Shown: one piece after another, positions 23,920-36,965 of the stretch | Layout: each line of letters begins with the position of its first letter | Position numbering within the stretch: the stretch's first letter is position 1 | NCBI GenBank assembly: GCA_029531795.1 | Contig: JAPEIS010000007.1 | Coordinates: 930,001-994,000 of the forward strand | DNA from: Sclerotinia nivalis | Lineage: Eukaryota > Ascomycota > Leotiomycetes > Helotiales > Sclerotiniaceae | Reading direction: 5' to 3' | Length of the DNA stretch: 64,000 nt | Notes under the pieces: model-generated | The model's database searches: none | Seen by the model: the letters and a program-made list of their open reading frames with translations, nothing else | Told to the model about the DNA's origin: nothing | Position numbers and translations under genes: made by a program

Positions 23920-25641
23920 GATGCTCAAGTTATGAATATAAGAGCTTCCGTCCTTTATGTTCAAAGCAAGTAATCTCGGATAGTTGCAATAACGCAGTTG
24001 AAGCGTCTAAAATAGGGGTGTATATTCGAGAATATATCCCTTGGAATCGCTCCTTGTAATCCTAACATACCCCCTCTCATTCGAGTGCATCTATGTTTAC
24101 CACAGTATCTACACGCCAGCACTTGGTGTCTCGTATTAGATGTAGGAAAACCATTTAGTGGTAATGGTGGCAGCTGAAATGTAGCACATCTGAGGGGTGA
24201 AGTTTAATTCTGTGAGAGCGGATTAGTTCTGTTACATCCGAAACTCGCGAATAGTTCCATGTTGACCTAAGTTATCCGCGTCCCAACCTAATTATTCGTA
24301 AATTGATCTGCCGATTCAGAAATCGGACGCGGCCGGTAAATACTTGAATATTACAGTAGTTCTGCAGTATAACTAAAAGTGCTAGGAGAGAAGCCAATAC
24401 TAATAAGCAGAATCTAATGCAGTGGAAGTTTGAAAAGATTGGTTCTACTATGATTCCTGGCCTATTCGACAATCATCAGCTGGCCTCTTTTATCTCCAAT
24501 AATGGGTTGTGGCCTAAATCCATCTGGTATACATATCAAGACAAAGAGATCTATTGAATGATAGGTATTTGGATACAATTTTCAGAACATCACAAGTCTG
24601 ATGACTCGGGACAGGTAAGCATAAACCATTGATGAATCAATGATTAAACATACAGATACTCTAATTCGAAACTTAATATTAGTGATTTTGATATATTATA
24701 CAGTTTTATCAAAACTCGTTGTCATTAGGTTGCGTTATTACATCATTCAGGTTGAGATTTTGAGGGATCTATTGCGCTGAATAATCAACCCGCATATCCA
24801 GTCATTGATCAATACAGCGCCATCGCTTTACCACTTTAAACTACCCCGGTTCAGTTTAGTATATAATTATTTACTATAACCTCTTACTCTGCCTGTAGGT
24901 AGTAAAAATCCATACATCGGGATTCTTATACTGAGGAACCCATGCATAGCCTACTAGGTAGACAGAGAACCTCGGATCCAGATTATATTCCACGGGTTTT
25001 CCAGAGCTACACTATGCAGGCAAGAGGCTCGGCAGGATTCAGCTTACACTAAAAGTTTATTTAGACTTAAGTTTCTTGGTAAGATAAGTCCACGAACTGA
25101 ACTAAGTTTGGTTGGTCAAGAAGTCTACAGGAGTATTTTTTCTTTTGGATATGTGTAACTTATTCTGAATTGATAAGCAGCCCCATGACCTACCTTTTAT
25201 GATCCCAAATGGCTATGGCTTGCGTCCAGTAAGTTAGGGACAATATGCATGGGTAAGCTCACCAATTCTGGATTGAGTTGGGTACAGATCGGCGATTGAA
25301 AAATTATGCTGGATACGCCTAGACTTCTGTGATACAGCAGGCAACCTCTCATTTATTATATGCATGAGTCTGTCTTGGGCCGATCGTTAATCAAAAATGT
25401 TAATGTGGGGTATCCGCCATCTCAAGCGAGAGTTCAAAGGGGAGCAAGTATAATCGGAGGAGTTAACCGTCTATGTTGGTAGCATTCGTGGAACGCAGAA
25501 CCTAATTGAAACTAAATTTAACCGTCTTTGATAAGTTATTAATCATCTCAAGTATCTGAATTCAAGTATCAGGAAAGTTTCACTGCTGGATTTGGTTGTT
25601 TGTTGTGGATTCGCATATACATCTCGATCACATCATTTGAA
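23920..25641. promoter_or_regulatory. 1.7-kb divergent region between the pore-former-like gene and the 804-residue gene
   Basis: Very AT-rich DNA separating two genes read in opposite directions; it must contain both promoters. No coding potential that can be supported and no repeat was recognised. Its size is large compared with the housekeeping promoters in this window (about 0.5 kb). Confidence 0.45.
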
Positions 25642-28363
25642 ATGAGTTCCAACAACGACGTCCCCACAACCCCTGACGGGTGGAAACAGTATTCGGAATC
25701 ATACTCTTTGCCCACTCTACCTCAAAAGTCTAAGACAGTACCGGGAACAAATGAAGTAATTATTCACCGAAGCTCACCAAGCGGATAGGTAACAGGGCTG
25801 CTAACAAGTTACAGTATATTCTGCGAGACATATATGTCGATGCGCCAACCGCTATTTCATCTAGCACTGGCAGATTCACTACTATTCATGCTGATGTGAT
25901 TGCGTTCCCTTCACCAAACGTCAGTTTCACGTTTCCCAAATATGGAATTATCCAGATCACCTGCCGCGTTGTAACAGCAACGGAGCCTGTTGTTCTCGCC
26001 CTTAACCCGACGACTGAAGATCAAGCTGCTTTCATTATTTATGGATCAACTTTCGATCAAGCAGTCTCATACAAATATGGCTCCAATGATCCAGTCAAGA
26101 TCGATCTATCACCGGCTTCAGGAAATCTCGGAGCACAAATAGTTTTAGAGAACGGTGTAGCGACTCTCACCTTCTTGAAGGAGTATGTCGATCTTTCAAT
26201 CACCGATGCTGAGTTTGGCAAATCCTTGGCCACCCAACTCCGTATCGCTTCAATTCTATTCTGGTTGAATCCAGCAATCGCATTGGCACTGACTTCCTAC
26301 GTCGCTGTGGTAACGGCTTCCTCAAAAGCCGGCGCACTTCTAAACCTACAAGCACATGCTTTGGGCAAACAAATCTCTGCTTCAGCTCTGACCGGGCCGG
26401 ATATGAATTATGCACCTGTTTTGACACTCGACACATATCAGGCGGTTCTCAATGGCGCCATAGCAACAACTGCTGCCTTTGAAACACAATACAATCGTTT
26501 CGCAGATCGCCAAGCTACCATTGAAGATCAAAAGTTGGCATGGAAGGCCATGCTTGACCAGGCCAATGATGCTGTCAACTTGCAGAAAACTCTAGTCGAC
26601 AATGCTCTGGCTAGATGGGATAGTGCAACGGATATCTTGAACAGCGCAGAAGCCACGTTGCAGACTCATCAGTTTGAACTAGATCAAGCAAAAGTAGCCT
26701 TTGCTGGGGGACTAGAGGAATGGAAAGAAAAACAGATCATCGAAACTATTTTCAACCTGTTCCAAGCTGTCATTGGTATGTTCGAGATTTCATTTTCTCT
26801 GATCATAACTGCCCAGGAATGTGTAGCGTTTCTCTAACAAACTGTTTGTTAGAATTTGTAATGGCCATTGGAGAAATAGTCCTTGGAGATCCCGAAGCTG
26901 CGGTGGAAGCACCGGTTGAGGCTGAAGAAGCAGTCAAAGCCATTGCCGCAGCCACGGGTGTAGAAAACGCTTTTATCAAGGCTGAGACAGTTGACGCCCT
27001 TAAAGATGGTACTGAGGCCATTTATAAGCTATTCCAGAGTACCAGCTCCACGGTGATTGACATACGATCTCAGATGGACCTTCCGCCGTCAGACATAAAC
27101 TTGGACCCCGCTGGAGGGGACGTCTCGGGTAATGGTTCAAACGACGCAGATCTTGAGGCCATCGTCAATCTCGCAGCATGGGATGATTGGACGCTACAAA
27201 CAGATGAGCAGCTTGCCTTCGCCGTTGCCCAGAATATTGGGGGTGCAGCCACATATCAGCTTGAACTGCGTCGACATGCAATAGATGGGAAACTTCTTAC
27301 TCAAGCCCGGGCCCAGGCCGTCAAGCTTGGTAAGTGTTAATACAAGCCGCACCTTACAAGACAATTACTGATTTTTCTCTGAACCGCAGGTCAGGAATTT
27401 TCTCGGTCATGGCTGCAATTGCATGCTATGCAGCTAAATGCTACTCGTCTCCAGGAGCTCCTAGATACATATGAAGGCGAGGAAGAAGCCGCCGAGGAAG
27501 CACAAAGCGATTTCTACGACAGACTCTTGATGCTCCGTACTAGTATCATGATCTACATGAGGGATGCTGTATGGGCATACAAATTCTACACGATGAGTGA
27601 CAGCTCCATTGTGTTAGATCCGTTAAAGACCACCAACGAGTACCAGCTGGATTCGCAATTGATCCTGCAGGAAGTCACCGCATGCAAAGAACAATACGCA
27701 AGTGACTTTACACGTGAGTGAGATTATATGATGGCTGAAAACTGCAAGCTTACTGTTGTGTTTTAGCATTTAAGCCCACTATTGAATCAATAGATGTAAG
27801 TGAAGCCCAAGAAATCTGCAATAATGGAATTGAACTGGCTAATTACCTTCCAGCTCCCTCTAGACTATCCTACCAGTGTAGTAAAATCCCTCCAATCAAC
27901 CAGCTCCGTCACAATAACTCTGGCACCCGCAACCCCGAACAGTGAGCTCCACAATGCACAAGGTCTCCTTCCGCCCGTTCCCGGCCCCTTCACTGGCGGC
28001 TCCAGATTCCGTGTTTTCGGTATGCGAGCGTTTCTTCTCGGCGCCCAACCCCTCTCGTTTGATAGAGACAACAAAGCTCTTGTACAGCTGAGGATCTCTA
28101 CATCTGGGGTCTACGCAGATGTACAGGATGGCAAGGTGTATGGCTTCACGATCAAACCCTTGGATCGACCTCTTGAATATCTAGTGTCAGCCGATGGTAC
28201 AGCCGATCCTCCCATTAAGGACTCAATCGTCCAGAGCGAAGTCTATGTCGATCCCACTGCATTTGCACAGTGGACTGTCAAGTTAGTAAATCCTCAAGAT
28301 TTTGACTTGAAAGACTTGACGGGTTTGAAGTTGTATTGGGAGGGTAAAGCACGTTTTGATTAG
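25642..28363 (+). CDS. Large unrecognised protein of the pore-former island
   Basis: Six exons (25642-25755, 25815-26775, 26853-27329, 27390-27713, 27767-27795, 27854-28363) in phase give 804 residues. I do not recognise the family. Visible parts: residues about 39-165 look like beta strands (FTFPKYGIIQITCRVV, AFIIYGSTF); a hydrophobic helix at about 176-207 (ASILFWLNPAIALALTSY); a long helical, coiled-coil-like region about 235-350 (ATIEDQKLAWKAMLDQANDA); an Ala/Glu-rich stretch about 365-395; further helices with WDDWTLQTDEQLAFAVAQ; and a beta-rich C-terminal domain (about 636-804) with FTGGSRFRVFGMRAFLLGA and, at the end, LTGLKLYWEGKARF. Helical stalk plus C-terminal beta-sandwich is seen in several bacterial toxin components, but that likeness is only of layout. 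No signal peptide. The first intron was chosen to remove an in-frame TAG and has a perfect CTAAC branch. Confidence 0.72.
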
Positions 28364-28583
28364 GGTAATCTGCTTATGAATGACGATACGAAGCTTCTCG
28401 TTTTTTTGGGGGCATACTCTTCTTCGTTTATGGGAAGACATTTATTTCGATGTTAATTCTTTGAATTGATATGGAGTATTGAGCATTGCCATGAAAAGTA
28501 TCAAATTAAGCATGTATTCTGCAGCTGTCGTTCAAAAGCTGTATACACTGATTTCCAGTTCTTGATTCCAAATGCAAACTAAA

Positions 28584-29065
28584 TCTCCCATCATCAGGTA
28601 TTACTTCAAGCATCTAATGACGCGGCCTTTGTAGATCCGGATCTGGGCCACGCGCGCGAGGAAGTTCGGCTCGCCATCGCACCCGAGAGTGACGGCGAGC
28701 TATATTGGGCCATTGTCTCCGCCCGGATTCGCGAGCTTAATGTGTCTTTCAAACCGCCCATCACCGAGCTTCTGCTGACCGGCACTTCAGCGACGGACGC
28801 GCGCTTCAAGGCTGCGCTTAAAGACGCACTGCATAACATCATTACCGAGGACGTCCTCGCTGTTCTCGACGGCAATGGCGACAATGTTATTAACGGAGAC
28901 GAATGGAAAGCGATGTTCGACTTTGCGACTGCTCGAGGAGCTGCTGAGGTGGCAAAGCGTAGGCAGGAAGGCCCGGTCAGGTGCACCCAGAGCGACGAGT
29001 GCAGAGAACACGAACGGCAGGTGGTGCTTCAGAACCAAGGAACAGACGGTAATCTAGAGCTATAG
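28584..29065 (+). pseudogene. GC-rich orphan coding fragment with an EF-hand loop
   Basis: One open frame of about 160 codons with no ATG near its 5' end, ending in TAG at 29063-29065. It begins after a possible acceptor (catcatcag, about 28589). It reads NDAAFVDPDLGHAREEVRL, then SFKPPITELLLTGTS, then VLAVLDGNGDNVINGDEW, whose DGNGDNVINGDE matches an EF-hand calcium loop (D1, N3, D5, N9, E12). GC content and use of GCG/CGC codons are clearly higher than in the flanks, including the genes on both sides. No partner exon was found upstream. It is most likely the last exon of a lost gene or an acquired fragment; a real gene with unusual upstream exons cannot be excluded. Confidence 0.45.
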
Positions 29066-29733
29066 TTAAAGTACTCAATACCATGTACTAAGTAGGAGTA
29101 CCTCAAACAAGAGCGTGTCTTCGGACATGGAGGAAGGCTCAGATTTTGATAGCTATGAAAACTCATAGATTCCAGTTACAGGGAGTGTTTGTCCTAAGAG
29201 ACTTTAATATCGATAAATTTTTTAGTTTGTGCCGTGTGACAAGTCAGCATGGATATAATATACCTAAATAAGTATATCCCGTTTTAATCAGGTTACAGGC
29301 CAAGCTCGAGCTTAGCCCATGATCACTGACTGGGTTCAAAGATTCACCAAATGTATGCACAGTCATCAAGACCAATTCCTGATTCGACGATTTGTCTTCA
29401 TGTTGTGTTATGACAGAGGAGCCGTAAATTGGTGACATGGTATACTGTATGGAGCCTTGAATTCTTGATCCGTCGCACGGAAGTCATCTTGGCAGCGGGG
29501 AAATTGAGGAAAAGACCAAGCCTCAAGCCATGGTCTACGGGCCTAACTAACCCGTGTTCTGTAGTGTCACAATGTGTCACAACGAAGGGAGCTGATAATT
29601 TGTAACACAGTCCAGCGCGATAAGAATGTGCCTACAACCACTGATCTGATGCATGATTACGACTACCATTCTTTCATTCTCTGAACAAAGTAAACTCTCT
29701 GCCATCTCGACTTTGACATTTTCAACCCCGGAT

Positions 29734-30993
29734 ATGAGTCAAATTACTTTACAACCCACAGGTCTCAAAGACGCAGGAAAGGGATGGATCGAGACAATTG
29801 ACGACGACGATATACAAGGATTAATAAAGCTCGCTCAATGGCTTCCCCCAGATTTTGTCACTTATGTCGTGCAAGGCAATGCACGTTATCTTTTCCCCTC
29901 CGACGACCCTCTAGTTTGCCACCCCCCAGAACCAGCCGCAAAGCTTTTTGAAAATTTTGGCAGGGTAAAATAAAATAAATGTCCAAAGATTCGTCGTACT
30001 CTCAACTAATCTCATGTTTTAGGCAGTGGACATGGGAAAGAAGATCCCAGTAATTCTCACCATGCAAGCCGATGTTCTATCGGCTGATTATTCATACAAA
30101 GGACAACGTTTTCCCATCATATGACAAACTAGGAGAACTCTTCTATTCCTACGCGACTGAGGCACATGACCACTATGGTACGTACGATCGATCACTATAA
30201 AGATACAACCAAAGTTTGGACAATGCTGAAAGCTCCTTCTGCTTCCTGAAGCTCAGGTTCTGGACATTCTAGGTAAAATCCGAACAGAAATCTTGGACAA
30301 TTCATCGATCGATGAAGATTGTGAAAAGCTTTCCGCTATCGTCGCAACTCGTACTGATCTAAGTGGACGGATGAAAGAGGCCGCTTCTGATGTTGTCAAC
30401 TCCTTCTTGGAGATTCAACCAATACTCCGCGATTGTGAATCACATATAGATCAGGATCTTAAAGATCTAGTCCGCCTTATGAACTCAGCTGACAGGCCGG
30501 ATACACCCGAAATATGGGCCTTGGAGCAGATAGGCTACGAAGTAAGAGAACTCATTTAGGATTGATCATGATCAGTTAATGTTTCTCAAGGCAACGTCTG
30601 CTCAAGCCATGGAAATAACTCTGTGGGCGATCGGTCCAATAGGGACCGCAATCACCGAGATGCAAAAAGAAATCGGTAAGTTGTCTAGAACATTCCATCG
30701 CTGAATTAGAGTGCTTACTAGTCCTCAGGGCTATGGGATGCCATAAACCATGATTTAATTGCAATACAGGATCTTATTACTGAAGAAAAGGATACTGCTG
30801 CCCAAATTATAGCTACTTTAGACAACGAGCAAATCCTTGAGAGATGGCAGGAAATTGGGGATATGGGTACGTTTAAATTCCCTATATTATGTCTCTGTCA
30901 ACCTACTGCGCTGCTGACTTTATACTCCGAATAGTCCCTCATACAGTGGATAAGCAGAATGACAACAATATCGAGGATGATCAGAGAAAGTAG
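29734..30993 (+). CDS. Hairpin-less paralogue of the alpha-helical pore-former-like protein
   Basis: Seven exons (29734-29964, 30023-30049, 30102-30177, 30252-30541, 30591-30675, 30729-30866, 30935-30993), all in phase, give 301 residues. Homology to the gene at 22252-23919 is seen in sequence and in gene structure. FYSYATEAHDHY matches VYSYAQKAGGKEAGSYY of the other. LWDAINHDLIAIQDLI (238-253) matches AWDAIASDLTAVKDAV, and ILERWQEIGDM matches IIGQWDDLKAEG. Both genes have a phase-0 intron right after a Pro codon CCA, ending in catacaaag, and a phase-1 intron splitting the same Val codon near the end. The first coil (about 113-208) runs straight into the second; the hydrophobic hairpin and its two exons are absent, with only a 49-nt intron at that point. 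No signal peptide. An ATG at 29653 could add 27 residues. Confidence 0.7.
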
Positions 30994-33646
30994 AACAAGC
31001 AGAATTTGCAGAATGACGAATATTTTTAGCCAATTTCACACGGTGGTGTCTTTTTGCGAAAGCAATCGGAGGAACGGGTTTAGTCGTTCCGGTTGTCATT
31101 GAGAGCATTTATTCACCTAGTTATTTAATAGGGAAGCAACTATGAAAATTATCGTCTCTGCTTTTATATTTGCCGGTGATATGAGTACATTCCGCGATTT
31201 GGCCTGATTTTTTGCATTGCACAACGCGCTAAGGCCCTGCCGACAGTCATAGGGGCCACTACCCAAGACCCAGGATTTAACATGAATCGTATGGATATCC
31301 AAGAAGCCACTTGAGAGCAACAGGGTGAAATGAATAGTATAAAGTTTTCAAGGTGGTTTCATGATAATATTCCGTTTTTGTGTGGGCATTATTGTCAAAA
31401 ACCGACCTATCTTGACCATGAGATTGTAACTTATGCATTCCACGAGCACCTAGGGCACCATTGACCATTAAAGAAGCCGAGCCTAGCATTTACCGTGACC
31501 CAGCTTCTAGATCCTATATTGATAAATAAGAGAAAATAGTAAGATCAAGAACCCCATCCGTTCTGCCATACACAAGCTTCAAATCGATTGATCAGCAGTT
31601 GGGCGGGGACCACCAGCGAACCCCACTGTTGTATGTTTTTGCTTCTTTTGGGCATGTGCTTTTTTGTACCATTCGCAGGAAAGAGAAAGAGGGGGAATGG
31701 TGATAGATCGGAAGAATATGATGGTAATGATTATAGACTGACGTAGTGTGTTTTGACATCGAGAACGTCGCGGCTGGACGTGGAGAAGAATGGGTGGACC
31801 AGTCATATCTTTTGGGGGTGAAGGTGTATCAAGGGCGGAGAGTGGTGTTTGGTGATGTAATCTGAGGGATCGCAACGGAAAAATCAAGGCCAGTAAGTTG
31901 GAATATTCTCTTGTTACGAGGTAAAATCAGCATCAACTATAATGGCTGCATTTAGACGCTGTCAGCACTGGCGACAAGCATTTCCCTTTAACTTCTGCAA
32001 TGGCAGCAAGCTCCACATATTACCATCTGATCGTCCAACTCGAACGAGACATCCGGAAACATATGGACTTCGCACAGCTATGAGCGTACCACCAATCCCA
32101 GCCAATGGATCTTTCTTTCAAAAGATTTGTTGCACATCGACATATCCTCGGTCCCGAAGGTTCATCTCATATCTCGCGAGGCGGGCCGTCAGATGCGAGA
32201 TGATTGGTCGCTTATGACGACGGCGTTGTTGGATCTTTCTAGATTCGGTATTAAAAACGAGTACGGAGGAGCTGAACACAAATAGTGCCTCAAAGAGTAT
32301 ATTCGGTCCCGAGGATTGCGGGGATGCGAGTGGACTTGTTTTGCTTGATGATTACATATTTTAACGCAGAATGATCCGAAACGGTATGCTTGTGCCACGT
32401 TTTGGGAACTCGGTACTTACCAAAACCCGGATGGCGTTGATGGATAGACTCTTTGGTGCTTTGAATTCTTCAACTGACAGATTTCTATGTCGAATATTTG
32501 CCATGAAGAGATACTCGTGCGGCCGAAAATATTCGTAGTAGAAGTCCGAGACTCTAAGCACAGACTACACAATGAATGGTAGACAACAGGGAGATCCTAT
32601 AACTAGTGTTTTAACTCTGCAGGACGAGCACTGGTATTGTTTGTACTCGTTTCTTGCCTGTCCAGTGACATTCCATTAGCAGGGCGAGGATTTCTAACTC
32701 TCATATCCAGATCTCTACTTCCACTTTTTGGACCCACTCGTTCAGATGAAAGCATGAGGTTAGTTAGTGAGTTGTAACAAAGATCAGAAGCTAAACCAAG
32801 CTCGAATATTAATTGCGTCCTAGATGCATCCACATGAGATGAGAATTTTGGTGGTAATTTACGTGTATTAGCATAAGGGTCGTAGATTGGCTTTGTGTTC
32901 TTGCCATCAAATCGGAAGAAAGAATATCCGACCTTTCAGATTTCCTTCTTACACAATACGTGTGTAATTGCTTGATATAGAACTTCAATGTGGTTCTTTT
33001 TATCAATATCTACCATTTAGACAAAACCTACCAGAGTTATCCAATACCACCATAGAGCTTATCTACTCTTTAGATCTCATGTTCGCGCAAATCCAAATAT
33101 ATCAGCACCGGCTCCGCATTTATGTGTTATCCATCCGTGAACTTCTCACACACATAAGCATTATATAATTAAGAAATCAACGATTCAATAGAAAGCGATC
33201 TCATATTTTCAACACTATTTCTCATCTAATACGAGATGTGCCTAGTTAAAAACTAGCTACAGAGAGCAATCTATCTGATGAAAAAGAAACTCAAGATAAA
33301 AGCACATACAAATCATGGCCTTCATCTTTGAATAGATGAACCCAGGAATGTGAAGCAATCTATAATACTTTCCGCCCAACGTCATTCCTCAGTCTAATTC
33401 ATGGTAATGCCACCCAATTTTTGTTAAGATAAAAAGAAAAAGAGGAATCAGATTACAGAAGAGTTTTTGAAAGGGTACGCAGAAATCATAAAAGGCAATT
33501 CTACCCCTCCCTACCCTTTTTAAAAGACAACCAAACGCCAAAACGACCATGGGATGAATGTACGTGATTTCGTCGTAGTCAGTGGTGTAGGTTACCGAGG
33601 GTCGTCATTGTCAAAACTCCGTTTCGGTCGTACGGGATTGGACATC
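30994..33646. other. AT-rich spacer with a possible coding relic
   Basis: 2.65 kb without a supportable gene. On the plus strand at about 32133-32286 a frame reads SSVPKVHLISREAGRQMRDD and WSLMTTALLDLSRFGIKNEY before a stop; it lacks a start and neighbours in frame, so it may be a gene relic. The last part holds the 3' UTR of the DBP2 gene. No repeats recognised. Confidence 0.35.
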
Positions 33647-36303
<2,657 letters not shown>

Positions 36304-36965
36304 ATTTGCGATTGGTTTTTGAGAGTGAGAAGTTGAAAGGGAGTTTGAGTTTATGATTGTGATTTGAAAATTGCTTTGATTATTGCTGCAAAAGTGACTT
36401 CTTGAGTTGATGAGAAGAAGTCTGGCAGATGAAATTATTGTTGTTGATGAGAAGATGTCAAAAATAATGGAAAACGAGAAAGAAGAGGTTTGAGTAAAAA
36501 AAAGGTAGAAAGGAAACCGCGCTAAATCTTATTTAGGTTAGTCATAGATACCGAGTGGCTAATACCAATAGAGATCTAGCATCATTTGATTTTTTTTGGT
36601 TTTTGGACCCTGAAAAAAGATCTTCGAGAACTTTTTCCAGTCCAACCAATTTTTTAATTTTTCTTGAGCCAATTAAAACAATAGAATTGTTTCAAAAATG
36701 CTGTAAATCTCTGAATGCAATTTTTCTCCCTCTATCCATTTTCCACCTCCAGCTAGGTACATCCACGTTTGAAAACTTTTTGAATTTACTACTTGCTGTT
36801 TTTGTGGTCCCGGTACTGTACCTCGAAAAATCTATACTCTTCCTCCACCGCCACCCATGTTCCAAAATCCTGTCTCCATCTTGTCAGGTAATTAATTAGC
36901 AAATGTTTCGAAAGTTATGTTTCGTTTCTAATAAAGGTCTCTTTATCCCGTATCCCCCCAAATGT
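36304..36965. other. Spacer between DBP2 start and THI20-type gene end
   Basis: 662 bp holding the DBP2 promoter and leader, and the 3' UTR of the kinase/TENA gene. It is AT-rich, with T- and A-runs; no other gene seen. Confidence 0.5.

Noticed and set aside
28606..28986. 126-codon frame antisense to the GC-rich fragment
   Set aside because: Ser/Ala/Arg-rich shadow of the GC-rich sense frame, which contains an EF-hand loop.
31942..32217. 91-codon plus-strand frame starting MAAFRRCQHW
   Set aside because: A different frame in the same place looks more protein-like, and neither has supporting exons.
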